Source: Thamnidium elegans (Eukaryota > Mucoromycota > Mucoromycetes > Mucorales > Mucoraceae). Taken from it: 64,000 bases of DNA. The translations under genes and the position numbers were made by a program. Shown in pieces: positions 43,577 to 55,516 of the stretch. Under the pieces are notes generated by a model that did no database searches, was not told the DNA's origin, and saw nothing but the letters and a program-made list of their open reading frames with translations. The stretch spans positions 806,001 to 870,000 of the forward strand of contig JAIXMG010000005.1 of assembly GCA_025201345.1 (NCBI GenBank), written 5' to 3'. Every line of letters begins with the position of its first letter. Position 1 is the stretch's first letter.

Positions 43577-43624
43577 TTACACGTGTAGTACCATATTCGG
43601 CTCTAATGACCCAAACACGTGTAA
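43577..43624. promoter_or_regulatory. Paired palindromic E-boxes (two CACGTG sites)
   Basis: TTACACGTGT at 43577-43586 and its reverse complement ACACGTGTAA at 43615-43624 form an inverted pair, each with a CACGTG core, spaced 36 bp centre to centre. They lie about 500 bp upstream of the wax-synthase start. CACGTG is the classic site for bHLH factors whose basic region is like that of the neighbouring bHLH gene. Confidence 0.5.
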
Positions 43625-44123
43625 AAAGAAGACGGCTCAATTTTTGGACAAACAAGAAGTCATGCACAGTTCGATTAATAAAGATTTAAAGTACATTCGA
43701 AAAGAAAGAGAAGAAACTCGCCGGAAATAAATACACAGAAACTTTAATGTCATAATTGTTAATCCATCACCACTAAACGTGGCTAGGTAGAAATAGAGGG
43801 CCTATAGGGATAAACAAACTAAAAAAAAAAAAAAAAAAAAAAAAAAAAGACTTCCTTCAGGAACTTACAAATATAATACTAGTTTCGGCAGGGCAACGCT
43901 TCACAAATATCACTTGTGCTATCAGGAATACCAGAAGTCTTTTAAATAAGGCAACCAACAATAACCATTTATTATTACCATCCCCCCTTCAAAATGCTGT
44001 GCGTGTCTCCTGGGAAACCCAAAAAAGAATAAATAACAAACTGACTTTAAAATAAACATTTCTAAAACAAGACCAAAGTTCTTACTTTTTGCCTTTTCGC
44101 TCTTTTTAAACCTTTTATTAACC

Positions 44124-45341
44124 ATGTTGGACACGATATTTCAAAAGCTGATATTGTATTCTGGGTGTGCTATACCATCTATTGTATTCTATCTGGTTAC
44201 GAAGAACCACACAGTTAAACGTGCCGGTTCCGGGCTTCCCAACTGGGCGCTTATCACTATAGGATTCGTAGAAGTCCTTATACCAATAGTTCAGAATGCC
44301 AAAGGCAACGTTTTAGATCGTGTTATATGTGCAGTGATGGCTATTGTCATGACTTCCGGCATGTTCTTTTACGTTCGTGATAGACAGCAAACACCAGAAG
44401 GAGAAGAGCTTCGACCCTTTTACGACATTCTTACACGTTGGAATGAGGTAGACCACAAAAAGAACGATGATACTAAAAAAATCGTAAATCATCCTATTGA
44501 TAAAATCCGTCAAGATGCCCTTCGATTTTTAGCTCGAGCAATTATTTATGGATTGTTTTATATACCAGTTTTTTCTACCATGGATGGATTTATTAGAGTT
44601 TGTCAAGAACCTCCGGAGATCTTTACCGATAAGTCTTATTTGAAGCAATTGTTTACAGCGCCTATCCCACTTGAATCTTCATTCTATTATTTATGGGTTG
44701 GAATTACGTTATCATTACATATAGCATTGGTACCTCTTGTACATCTTTTACTTCATGCTATACAACTCAATATTGTTGCTTGGATTCCGAGCATAAACCC
44801 ACAAACAGCGAGTAAGCTTTATATCGACTTGGCTAATTTCGTAGCACAGCCACCGTTATTCAATAAGCCTTGGATGACTCGATCAGTTTATGATCTTTGG
44901 TCACGACGCTGGCATCAAGTATTTCGACCTGGATTTCATCAAGTTGCATACGGACCTGTTCGACGTTTATTTGGAAAGGAAAATCAAACATTAGGAAGAA
45001 TTGCAGGATCAATTGCAGTATTTGCTTGCTCGGGATTAATGCATGATTATATTATGATTACCATGTTAGGATACAGTAACTATAACACACCAGGAACATT
45101 TGGATATCAAACTTTATTCTTTTTATTACAAGGCGTGGCTACGGTCGTCTCGACTGCTAGCCCTAGATTACCAACTTGGTTTTCTCGTCTTTTAACCTGG
45201 ATTTGGGTTCTTTATACAGCTCCGCTTTTTGTAGAACCTTTTGTCCGTGTTGGATTACATACGCATGCTGAAGTCCCTGGGTTTCCTAAATTTATGGATT
45301 CTTATATAGGTGTTGTTTGTCCTTATGGTACTAGACCTTAA
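44124..45341 (+). CDS. Wax-synthase-type membrane O-acyltransferase
   Basis: A single-exon ORF of 405 residues from ATG at 44124. Several hydrophobic segments span the chain (SGCAIPSIVFYLV, ALITIGFVEVLIPIV, FLARAIIYGLFYIPVF, YYLWVGITLSLHIALVPLVHLLLHAI, RIAGSIAVFACSGLMHDYIM and others). The family signature appears as YDLWSRRWHQVFRPGFHQVAY and the candidate catalytic His as SGLMHDYI, as in wax synthases and fungal O-acetyltransferases of the MBOAT-like group. The likely reaction transfers an acyl group from acyl-CoA to an alcohol in the ER membrane; the substrate cannot be read from sequence. Being intronless is unusual in this neighbourhood. Confidence 0.82.
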   Translation: MLDTIFQKLILYSGCAIPSIVFYLVTKNHTVKRAGSGLPNWALITIGFVEVLIPIVQNAKGNVLDRVICAVMAIVMTSGMFFYVRDRQQTPEGEELRPFYDILTRWNEVDHKKNDDTKKIVNHPIDKIRQDALRFLARAIIYGLFYIPVFSTMDGFIRVCQEPPEIFTDKSYLKQLFTAPIPLESSFYYLWVGITLSLHIALVPLVHLLLHAIQLNIVAWIPSINPQTASKLYIDLANFVAQPPLFNKPWMTRSVYDLWSRRWHQVFRPGFHQVAYGPVRRLFGKENQTLGRIAGSIAVFACSGLMHDYIMITMLGYSNYNTPGTFGYQTLFFLLQGVATVVSTASPRLPTWFSRLLTWIWVLYTAPLFVEPFVRVGLHTHAEVPGFPKFMDSYIGVVCPYGTRP

Positions 45342-45626
45342 AAAAAAAAAAAACTAGAATTTACATATATTTTTTTTTTCGTTACTTTGTATATTATTAT
45401 AAACATTTATTATTCCATAAACAGCTTAGCCTCGGAAGGGCAATAATAAGATTGTACGTGTTTATAGTCTTGATTAATCAAATGATGATGAGGGAGGCTT
45501 TTTATTATTGCTATTGTAAATTATACTTTTTTTTTTCTTTTCGCTCTTTGGTAAATAACACAATATTAATAGAATAGGGTCAAATGTTTATGAAGTAATA
45601 AAAAGGAGCAGAAGAGGGATATCGAG

Positions 45627-48600
45627 TTAGGACATGACACGTAATCCCGAAGCCGAACATCCGATCTGCGAAATTTCACAAACAGTACAAAGTTTACCTG
45701 CCGACTCAGGTTTGTAAGAAGCACGACAGAATGGACAAGAGACTTGTGGAGATCCTTTATAGATTGGTTCAAAAGATAAACTACAGACCACAAATGGATT
45801 ATATTGATCGTAATCTAATTGAACTTCATCGCGTAAGTTACGTTCACAGACAGATATAATTTGACGTGCCTATATATATATATATATATCAGTTAGGATT
45901 CTTTATATAAAAAAATAAAAAAGTATATTACCTCGTCTGCAATCTTTTTAGGTGGAGCCAACTCTAAAAGTCTTGTAGAAAACTGCATAGCCGTACTAAA
46001 ATTCTTTGATTTAAAAGCTTGTTTGGCAGCTTGACGTAAGGCCAATTGAGAATGAGGAGTTTGAAGCGAACAGTGTGTAAAATACGCAGCAAGTTCAAGT
46101 GCACGTTTGGTATCACCGATCGATCTACGCTTTTGTTCAATAGCTAATCCAATCAAGTATTCACGGCAGATTTGAATTAATTGAGATGCTTCATCCGCAT
46201 CTGCCTTATTATCAACCATTGTAAATAAAAGTGAATGTAATAAATTTTTAAATTGAGTTGCACAGGCCGGTAATTTACCGGTGGAGAAAAGTTTATAGCC
46301 TGTTTGAAGTTGTACAGATATCAAGTTTTGGAAGCTGTAGGCCGTAACGGGAAGACTGTTTTTGGTGTTTGTGGTTTCTGGGTTTCTACGAAGGTAGAAA
46401 GGTAGTGAGGGGGTTGCGGTGTTGCAAGACACAAAGGCTCGAGAAGATTGATAAATGGCAAAGAAGTGTGATTTCAGCGGTAAGAAATTGACTGCTCCTA
46501 CTTGACGATTCAATATCTAAATATAATATATAATTAATTCATTGTAATAATCTATTTTTTTTTTTATCTAATTACCTGCATAGCAGTTTCGAAAGATCCA
46601 GCAGAGATATGATCTGCAGCTAACTGAGAAGTATGAACCCATAAAGAGGATTCATCAACACCAGAAATAGGAGCCACAAATTCTGCCGTTTCTTTTGCGG
46701 CTACATTACTAATTTCTGCATCAATTTCAGCACGAATGTCAGTATCATCTTCCCATCCTCCACCTGCATCATCGTCACTACCAGATAAATTTCCGTTTAC
46801 CAAACCATGGTCATTTTCGAGACCATTTCTATTCAAGGAAGATATACCTAAAACATCGTCTTCTGCTCCCCAATCACCTCCAGCTTCCTCAATGTTATCA
46901 AAACCTTCATCAAATGTAAACGTAGGTGCTGAATATACCGCACTATCGGCATTTTTACCGTCGGGTTTGGTAGTAGCAAACGCACCTTCAAAAAAGCTCT
47001 TGGAGACAGTTAAAAGTGGCCAATTGGGGTCTTGCAATGGACTAGCGATGCTATGCAGCATAGGTTGTATATCTTTAGCTGCAGCATGATCAGGTAACTC
47101 AACGTCCTCTTCTGTCTTTCCAGCAGCTAATAAAATAGCGCTGGCTTGTTCTGTTAAACCGTGCGACGTGGCAGTCAAATAAGCTAATGAAAACTGGCCA
47201 ACGTCCTGTAAAAGACGAATCTTTTCTGAAACATCTTCAAGATACATTGCATTTTGGAATCGAGATACAGGGTTAGCCCCAACTTCAGCAATCTTTAGCA
47301 TTTTACGCAAGTTGGATTCATTAGCGCTAGAAAGATACAGGAACGAAAGACGATCATAGTTTTTGGTACGCTGGTAAGCCAGTTCTACCATTTTAAAATT
47401 ACCGTGCTTTAAGGCCTCTGCAGCTAATTTATCCCAATGTTCGTTCTTGTTTAAATTTTGAGCGGTCTCATAAGCTACATCCAAGTTACCGCACTCCAAC
47501 GCAAGTTCAAATCGAGTTGCATTGTCCTTGACAAAATGAAGTGCAATCTCTGGGTACCCTTTCTTCTGCAAATATGCAATAATCGATTGACCTACCAAGT
47601 TGGAGCTACGAATGATATATAAAACTTCTTCATATTGTCTTTTAAGTAATGCCAACTTGAATTTGAATTCGGTAGGATCGATATTTAATTTTGCGGGTTT
47701 TCCGTCTCTTTGTAAAATATAAAGATCCTTTCCGTGTACCTTTGTTATGTAGATGGGTTGTTCGAGTGTACGAATAATACCATTATCTCTATCCACAAAA
47801 AAAAAAAAAAAAAAAAAAAGGTTAATATAAATCCCAAATTTTAGTATTCATTAAAATCCCACCCTTCAGGTAATGCATATTTGATATGGTTCAGTGTACA
47901 ATACACAAAGACACCGGATTCATCCCAAGCACCGTTCTTGATACGAATTGTTTCGTGAAGTTGATACAATTGGTTCAAGTTTTTATCTGCAATAATAACA
48001 GCGTGCTTGCTTAAAAGTGCAACCATAGCATAATCACCGGACCAAACCACATATTTTACCGAAGCAGCTTGTAATTCAGAAACAACCTTTCCTTGTTGCA
48101 GGTCAAACGTACATACCGATGTTGCGTTTGCAATAAGCAAAAATCCAGCTCCAGCATAGAATATATTCGTTGCGCCTGAGATTGGTACTTTGAACGATTT
48201 TGTAACTATGTTGGATAAATTACGAATTTCGACAAGCTGTTTTTCTTTATTAAATACAGCAAATCGGTTACGGGCTGTGAATATAGCGTTGTAACCTTTT
48301 CCTCGTTTTGATTCGTCTAAAGGTTCTGCAAGTGACTCTGATGATTTTTTTGGTAATTGATATAATTCGTATGTTCCGCCATTTTCCGACTACATGTATA
48401 AAAAATATGTCAGTAAAAAAAAAACAATTAAAAGTACAATACTTTACAGTTGCTGTAACTAGAGCTACATGCTCAGCTGGATTGTATGACAAATGACGAG
48501 GCTGAGTATGCTGAGAACCCAACTTTTTTACACTTAGTAATTCCTGACTAGTGGAACCAGAGAAATCGTGTACATAAAGCACCTTTTTATCTAAATAAAA

Positions 48601-49732
48601 CAATTTCATTCCACTGACATGATGAGCAGGTCTTTCACGGTCTAGTTTAAACACAACTAAACCATTATCGTGTCCAGCCGCAAATAAGTTAAGTTCTGGA
48701 TGAGCTGTCAAGACCCAAAATCGATCTGTATCTCGTTTAAATGTAGATACAGCAGATCTATTGGTAATGTTCCAAATACGAATTGATTTATCCTCACCAG
48801 CAGATAAAATATAACCTTGTTTCGGGTGAAAAATAGCACTGGATACACCGTTTGAGGATCCACGACAACTGTCAACTTCCCATGCTTTGTTTACGCTTAT
48901 TCTCCATAGTTTTACTTGTCGGTCATCACCGGCGGATATAATAAGAGGTAAATCAGGATGGAATGAAACCCAGTTTACACCGTGATCATGTCCTTCCAAT
49001 ACATACTTTACCATAACATCCATAGAACCAAACAAATCACCTTGTGCGCTGTTCCCGGAAAAAGGGTCATCAAAAGATGTGGAAGGGGATTTAAACTTCT
49101 TGACTAAACCCGAAATATCCCAAACACGAACAGTTTGATCAGTAGAAGAAGACACAGCAATATCTTGTTTTGGATGAAATTGAGCACAGGTAACGTAATG
49201 GTTATGACCTGTTAAAACAGCTATACAAGTTCTCGATTGCCAATTCCAAATTCGAACAGTTTGATCGTCCGAAGCAGAAATGATCCAGGGATGTTCATGA
49301 TGAAAGAATACGGTACGGATATAGTCTAAATGACCGTTCAAGGTAAACAAACACTTTTTGGTCTTGTAATTCCAAACTTTTATCTTGTAATCGTCACCGC
49401 CAGAAACAAATAACGGTTGTGTTGGATGAAATGAAAGACCACGGACGGGACCTAATTTTCACCGCTATTAATGCATATATTAAACCCCAGCTTTAAAATG
49501 AAGTTACCTTCATGCTCTTCAAATCGATCTATAAGTGTACCCATTCTATAGTCCCATAGTTGAATACAGCCGTTGTGAAGTGATGCAATAATCCATGGTC
49601 TCTTACTATGAAACGAAATACCTTTTACTCTATTACTTTTTGACTCGAACTATTTTGAAGACCAAAGATGACATTAGCTTTTTTTTTTTCCCGGTAAACT
49701 CTCTCGAACTTCTTTCAAACCTTTGTCAACAT
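45627..49732 (-). CDS. COPA: Coatomer subunit alpha (COPI)
   Basis: Seven exons by frame and homology; the first is only MLTK (49732-49721) and is followed by [19 protein letters not shown]. About 1,200 residues. An N-terminal WD40 propeller (residues about 1-330) has repeats such as [20 protein letters not shown] and [21 protein letters not shown] second beta-propeller/alpha-solenoid region ([17 protein letters not shown] onward) is followed by an acidic linker ([20 protein letters not shown]). The conserved C-terminal domain ends with a Cys-rich segment ([29 protein letters not shown]). COPA is the dilysine-cargo-binding subunit of COPI, in Golgi-to-ER traffic. Two further in-frame ATGs (49738, 49744) could add two or four residues; MLTKFE is the conserved start. 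Confidence 0.95.
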
Positions 49733-49744
49733 GTTCATGGTCAT

Positions 49745-51003
49745 TGTTTCTATTTTTAAAAAAGGCTAAATTGAGGTATAAAAAAAAAGTTAGTTAATTG
49801 CCATCTCTTGAGTTTGCTCTGTTTACCTGTTTTGATAGGAACCAGATGAAGAGATGAATGTAAACACGTTTAGTAACAAGAAAAAAGTAGTAGACTACAT
49901 TCAATTTCCGTTAATTTGTGAGTATTTATATGTATGACCAATTAAAAACTTGAGTAACACGGATCTTACACTTGTAATATTTTTTTATGCAAAAACCATC
50001 AAGCGCCACTATCTACCAAAAAAAAAAAAAAAAAAAAAAACGTACAGTCTTTTTCGTTGTATGTTTTTGGAGAAGGCAAGCGAGTGATAAATTCAGTGTT
50101 TCATACGAGGAGCGTTAGCCACATTCAAGGGGGTTTTTTTAAAGGGGTTGTTATTGATGCGGGCGTTTAGTATTTGTAAACACGGTGGTTTACTTGCCCA
50201 AAGATGACTTCTGCTCATAATGTATGTATCTTAAAGATAAGTAATCATATATATATATGCATTGATATATTATTTCTGAACGACTTGCCTAAGTACTTTA
50301 AACATTTTTTTTCACGGTAGAATAATATTACAGTTGCCAAATCAAAGCGTACATATCAAATTGTATTCAAGTGTAGAATATGTATTATCGTGTGTATTCG
50401 TTGCGATCTAAGCCTCAAAAGACATTGTAATGTCTATATAACTGTTCCGCGTCCTTGGTAAGTCAAGTAACTGTTTTTTTTTATAAAAAAAATCATTACA
50501 TACCTTTATTAACTTTATTCGTTTTTTTTTCTCCTTTATCCGATCACATTTTTTTTTTGTCATTTAACATGATCTTAGGTGATGATACTGCTGAATGTAT
50601 CTTGTAAAAAAAAAAAATTAAACATAACGAGCAAATTATGTCTTTTAGAATTAAATTAAGTCTCAAATTTAAAAATTTACTCAAAGTGGTATTTCATTTT
50701 CTTTGTCGCCACAGGTTCACCAATCAAGCGCAATATCCTTTTTAAGGTAAATACTATTACTTGATTGGCACCTTTTCGTGACGTATCAGATAAAACAAAA
50801 TAAAATGCATATTTTTTTTTTTTTTGTCCCTCCTTATTTGATCTAATCATTCTTAATTACCCTTGACCTTTTTTTTAAAAAAAAAAAATAACAACAATTA
50901 AAACTATTAATTATAACACAAGACAACTGGATGCGAATGTTAAAAGTATATACATATTAAAAAACAAAATTAAGAAAAAAAAAAACTTATTTTATTTTGA
51001 CAG
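49745..51003. other. Divergent region upstream of COPA and SPT2
   Basis: About 1.26 kb between the COPA start (minus) and the first certain SPT2 exon. It contains an A-run at about 50020-50040, T-runs near 50805-50826, and a possible short spliced ORF from 50204 (listed separately). The missing first SPT2 exon must lie here; one candidate is ATGCGAATGTTAAAA before a GTATAT donor near 50930-50945. Confidence 0.45.
50204..50460 (+). CDS. Possible small spliced ORF (doubtful)
   Basis: ATG at 50204 opens MTSAHN, followed by a GTATGT donor at 50222 and an acceptor TAG ending at 50320. The second exon continues in frame as NNITVAKSKRTYQIVFKCRI then CIIVCIRCDLSLKRHCNVYI and TVPRPW, with a stop at 50458-50460 or further splicing. 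The Cys/Lys/Arg-rich product is about 52 residues. Splice signals are good but the ORF is short enough to be chance, and I recognise no family. It might instead be the 5' leader of SPT2. Confidence 0.2.
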
Positions 51004-52440
51004 GGTGAATCAGGAGCTTTAAACTTTGACCAGTTAATGGCGCAAGCTACGCAAGTTGCTAAGCAACAAGATGCTTCGTTGATGGAAAGAGCACGTCAAA
51101 AGCGACGCGAGGAGGAGGAAAGGCGACGAAGAGAGGAAAAAGAACAAAGAGAAAGAGAAAATGCCCAGGCTTTGTTAGAGAAAAAGCGCGAATTACAAGA
51201 AAAAAAACAAAAATTATTAATGGATCAAAACAAAAAATCAGGAGTTAAGAGTCGTACTCAAGTAGATAAATCAAAAGTACGTACAACTTCCAGCACAAAA
51301 TCAACAAGTCAACGTAAAACTACTACTGTTGCAAGTTTCTTCCCAGAGAAGAAAGTATGTATATATTTGTGTATATTATATAAAGCTTGTATACTCATTT
51401 ATTATATTGTTAGAAACCTGTTCACATGTCGTTTGATGAGTTGATGAAAAAGGCAAAGGAACAATCAGTAGCGAAAGGAGGAAAAACCGAACCAAAGCAA
51501 CCTTTACCGCCAAAGAAATATTCTGCACATGATTTAAAAACACACTCGAATGATAATACCCCAACCTTATATCATCGATTAAAACGACCTGAAATAGCAA
51601 GACCCACATCATCATCCTCATCAATAACAGCTGATGGTCTTTCTGCTAGAGAACGTGGAAAATTATTAATTGCGGAACCACCTAAAAAATTAAATTTACA
51701 AAAGAGAGATCGTAGAACTATTGCCGATGTTCAAAGAGAGATTCGTCACAATAAAGGAATTCATTCGGATGATGAAGGCGATCGTCCAACAAGGGTAGAT
51801 CCTAGGTTAATGAGTAAAAGCAGGCCTTTACAAGGAAAGAGTTCTTCTCCTCCGCGTAGGAGAATGTTATCACCAACTAGACCTACAAAGAGAGCACCCG
51901 AAAGAAAACCTGCCGCAGGTCCTGCTCCTGTACGACGCATGCCGTTCTCTGGTAGACCTTTAGATCCTTCAGCACGTAGATCGTTACCTCCCCCAAAGAG
52001 AAGATATAGAGAAGAAGATGAGGAAGAAGATGAAGAACTTGCTTCGTTTATTGTAGATGATGAAGATGAGTATGATGATCCAAGGTATGCCAGAGCTCCT
52101 CGCAGAAACAGTTATTCAGAAGAAATCAGCAAGATATTTAAATATGATAAAAGCAGGTAAGTTTTATGTCTATATATTTTCTTGAGTAATCACTAAATAT
52201 TCTTTATACTAGATATGCCAATGATCCTGTTTATTCTGATGATGATATGGAAGCAGATGCTCGTGATGTATTACTTGAAGAAAAGAGAAGGTATATTTTA
52301 TATTTATATTAAGAGTGAAACCTTCTTTATTAACATATATATATGCATATATTAGTGAGCGACTTGCTAAGCGTGAAGATTATCTCGAAGAACAAAGAGA
52401 ACTTGAAAGATTAAAGAAGAGAAAGAAGAATAATGCATAA
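51004..52440 (+). CDS. SPT2: SPT2 chromatin protein (histone chaperone)
   Basis: Certain exons start at 51004 after a TTTTGACAG acceptor (GESGALNFDQLMAQATQVAK) and continue from about 51417, 52213 and 52355 to the TAA at 52438-52440. The first exon with the initiator is not certain; ATG at 51037 is a fallback start. The N-terminal half is a charged helix (RARQKRREEEERRRREEKEQ). A disordered basic middle contains FDELMKKAKEQ and SARERGKLLI. The SPT2 domain at the C-terminus reads DDEDEYDDPRYARA, YSEEISKIFKYDKSRYANDP, DDDMEADARDVLLEEKRR and a Lys/Arg end. SPT2 binds H3-H4 through this C-terminal segment and acts in transcription-coupled chromatin assembly. Confidence 0.85.
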
Positions 52441-52566
52441 ATATTGTATGGGTTTACATGTAAATAAAACGAACAAAAAAAAAATCAATTCCCGTATCAC
52501 TTTTTTTTTTACTATTTCTTCACTATTCATTTTGTACAACACATCAAACTTATATACATACAATAA

Positions 52567-52571
52567 AACAC

Positions 52572-52602
<31 letters not shown>

Positions 52603-52603
52603 T
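52567..52603. repeat. (AC)n microsatellite between SPT2 and CDS1
   Basis: An almost pure AC dinucleotide run of about 36 bp with one G interruption, lying in the short space between two convergent 3' ends. A similar but shorter AC tract follows the NOL8-like stop near 20,596-20,625. Confidence 0.9.
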
Positions 52604-52632
52604 TTTTATTACTATTACATATATTTATTACT

Positions 52633-54343
52633 TTAGAGGGTACCAGATATTAAGTTTTGTGCTTTAGAAATAACACTTTCAATTTGAGAAGCTAAATGAT
52701 CTTGGTTTACCAAATACGTTTGAAGTCTCTCCAACAGTTCCAATTGTTCCTTTGACGACAAGCTGTTAATTATTAGTGTCAAGATAGTACCAACAGATAT
52801 ATTGTGCATCTAAATAAATAAACTTTTTTTTAGTTATCTTGCAATAAAAAAAACCATATAATAATTGTAAATCATACCTTGATAAAGCTTTGATAGTACA
52901 TGAATGAAAATAATCCCATCAGGAATTGACAATCCATGCGATCCGTAATACCACCGTGACCAGGAATAGTATCGCCAAAGTCCTTGATATTAAATGCTCT
53001 TTTAACGCCTGAAGCAAAGAATCCACCAAAGGGTGCAATTAATGAAGCAAAGCAAGACATGACTAATGCATGTAGTTGAATAGGTGCTATCCAAATATGT
53101 GTATGCTCTTTATGAAGCTATATTCTACTTTGTTAGTAAACAGCAGTTGAAAATATAATGATAAAAAAAAAAAACTTACCAAGATTTTACCAAGAGTAAC
53201 CCAAAAGTCTGGTAATTTCCAAGGAACAGAAATAAATACAGGGTTTACAGGATTACATTCGATATTAGACCAAGCTGAAAGGGATAGATCCTAATACATA
53301 TTTCATTATTATTGTTACTTTTCAAAAGAGGCGGGGGTTCTTTCTTACCTTGACTGGACATATCATATAATTGAATCTCATTAACAAAGTAGCCCACTAA
53401 TTTTTACAGTACACGCATTTAATATTTTCTTCTGTGTAGGTATCATCCTTATCATTTACAAACTTACCAATAACCCAAAGACCATGGTACAAATCCAACC
53501 ACCTAAAAATCCTTCTACCGTCTTTTTAGGAGAAAGCAACAATAATTGGTTACGACCCCAGAAGAAACCACATACATAGGCAAATATATCATTACACACA
53601 ACTAAAGCAGCAGGTAAAACAAACCAAATCAATCCTTCCAAAATATTATCCACAATAAAATGTGCTTGAAACACAATTAAAAAGATGGCCATATGAGTCC
53701 ATCCGAATTGTGACATTTGTTGTCTGTACAAACCCTTTTTCAAATTCAAGACAAAGAATACGAATCCTGTGCGACAATAATGTTTAATGCAAAAAAAAAA
53801 TATATTACACGTATTGTAAAATTAAATACTGTACCAATGACGTAAAGCATAAAGCTGATAAAGCGATGATGAGTTGCAAAAGGTAGTAGGAATGCGTCTA
53901 CCATTACAATCTCTTTAAAGTAATAAATGATGGATTCACCATATAAAAAGTACTCGGTTGTAATTAAATAATACCTTTTCGAAATATTTAGTAAGATACT
54001 TGGTATTAAAAAACTACGTTATATTGTATTACCAACTCATAGACTTGAACCACCGCATATTTCCTTTTGCAGAATAATAAGCTATATGAATAACTTCTCT
54101 GTAGACAAGTACTGTAATTATCATAACCATAATGATAGACCAAATATATCCGGAAGCAAGAATAAGGAAAAAAATACCAATCATAATGAGCGTTGTAAAG
54201 GTTCGAATCCACCAATTCTGCCATTTCTTGCTCGGTGGCTCGGCTGCTAAAAGCGTTGTAGCTTCTTCGACTACAGCACCTACTGCATTATTCACGTTTG
54301 TTGCGACCGAGTCTTTATTTATCTTTCGTTGTTTAGGTGCCAT
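52633..54343 (-). CDS. CDS1: Phosphatidate cytidylyltransferase (CDP-DAG synthase)
   Basis: A multi-exon gene, starting [20 protein letters not shown] and ending [12 protein letters not shown] with TAA at 52635-52633. After a hydrophilic N-terminus come many hydrophobic segments ([80 protein letters not shown]). The diagnostic C-terminal signature is intact: [20 protein letters not shown] followed by ITDRMD, with the metal-binding Asp residues. The enzyme makes CDP-diacylglycerol from phosphatidate and CTP in the ER, the precursor of PI, PS and cardiolipin. The 3' end is convergent with SPT2 across about 190 bp containing an AC microsatellite. Confidence 0.93.
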
Positions 54344-54795
54344 ATAAAATTGGTATAGTTTTTTTGTTTAGAAAAAAGAAAAAAAAGACTTTTTTTTATG
54401 AAGTGTTTCGAACTAAAAAAAAACGTCACGCATGATATATTGGGTTTGTTCTATCATGACATATTCATTACACACCTAGACATTAATGTTACAAAAAAGG
54501 CAAATTATATTTTTAACATTCTTCTTAATCAATTTGTGCAATTGAAGCCGTTTCCGCTAAGGTGATTTTTCTTTTAAAAGGGTCAGAGCGACCTTTGTCC
54601 TGCCAAATAGAACTGGAGATATCCAGCAGCGTTTATATCTCGTTGCCAAAGTATGTTACAAGGTTTTTTTCCCATTTGACATCTTCATTGGTATCATTTT
54701 TTTATTTGATTTGTACATATTTCAGGTCTGTAATAAATATGTATTAGCTTCAAGTTACTTTTTTACAACAACAACAAAAAAAAAATGCTTACGAT

Positions 54796-54803
54796 TGACG
54801 TCA
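54796..54803. promoter_or_regulatory. CRE/ATF palindrome TGACGTCA
   Basis: TTGACGTCAA at 54795-54804 contains the perfect 8-bp CRE bound by ATF/CREB-type bZIP factors. It lies about 450 bp upstream of CDS1 and about 780 bp upstream of the methyltransferase start, so it could serve either gene. Confidence 0.4.
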
Positions 54804-55471
54804 ATGTCTATAATGGCTGTTAAACATTGTAGACACAGTGACAATGGTTACTAACAAAGAGTAAATAAAATAAAAGTCTCGGTATATTAATCACTGATAA
54901 CTGACAGTGTTACGCTGTATTACTAAATACATCAGTATTCAGTCTTGTATCGGCCTAGAAAAGACCTTTTTTTTTATATCATGCAAGGTTTCTGACCAAC
55001 AACAAGTATAGTTTCGCGTCTTTTCCTAAATAGGCAAGAAGTTAATCATTTTTTAAAACCCAGAAGAAAAAAAAAAGACTCGGTGCGTTTGGGTCATGAG
55101 AATAAATATTTTGATTGTGCATCTTTATTTTTATACTTGTTTTGAATAAGATAAATAGCGGTTACAGATAACAAAAACAGAAAATAAAAAAAAAATACCT
55201 GTTTTTTTATGTTTTCTTTTTCTTTTGTAGGTTACATAATCTCGCGCTTTGTTGGTTCACAATAGATATATGGCTTATTTATGGGGGGAGTTGCGTATCA
55301 TTTATATGTATGCATTAATAATAATAATAAAAAAAACAATAGCAGTAAACCTTTCACTTTTTCCATTCACTACAGCTTTCCTCGTAACAATAGCTTCCCA
55401 AAACAAGAAGTGTGACTATATAAACGGAGGAAATTTTTTTAATGTCAAAATTTGATACGCCCTCTTTTTTT

Positions 55472-55472
<1 letters not shown>

Positions 55473-55514
<42 letters not shown>
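55473..55514. repeat. 42-base poly-T tract before the methyltransferase gene
   Basis: An uninterrupted T-run about 60 bp upstream of the methyltransferase ATG, followed by further T-rich sequence to 55563. It probably acts as a promoter element or transcription start region and is prone to length variation. Confidence 0.9.

Positions 55515-55516
<2 letters not shown>

Larger units (their letters stand above)
41197..44123. other. Gene-poor 2.9-kb intergenic region
   Basis: This region separates the bHLH start (minus) from the wax-synthase start (plus) and should carry both promoters. It holds a 30-base T-run (42454-42483), a 45-base A-run (43473-43517), an A-run near 43821-43848, a T/A junction at about 42295-42312, and a paired E-box element at 43577-43624. 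I found no convincing ORF, splice chain or RNA gene. Confidence 0.5.

Noticed and set aside
43922..44134. A 70-codon minus-strand frame overlapping the wax-synthase start
   Set aside because: It overlaps a well-supported gene start and has no recognisable content.
46736..47089. A 117-codon plus-strand frame inside COPA
   Set aside because: It is antisense to the acidic linker of COPA; the Ser/Pro richness comes from reading Asp/Gly codons backwards.
50575..50640. GTGATGATACTGCTGA, resembling a C/D-box snoRNA start
   Set aside because: No D box at a suitable distance and no terminal stem; left as chance.
54190..54210. ggttcgaatcc, resembling a tRNA B box
   Set aside because: It is codons of the CDS1 gene (WIRTFTT on the minus strand); no A box or cloverleaf surrounds it.
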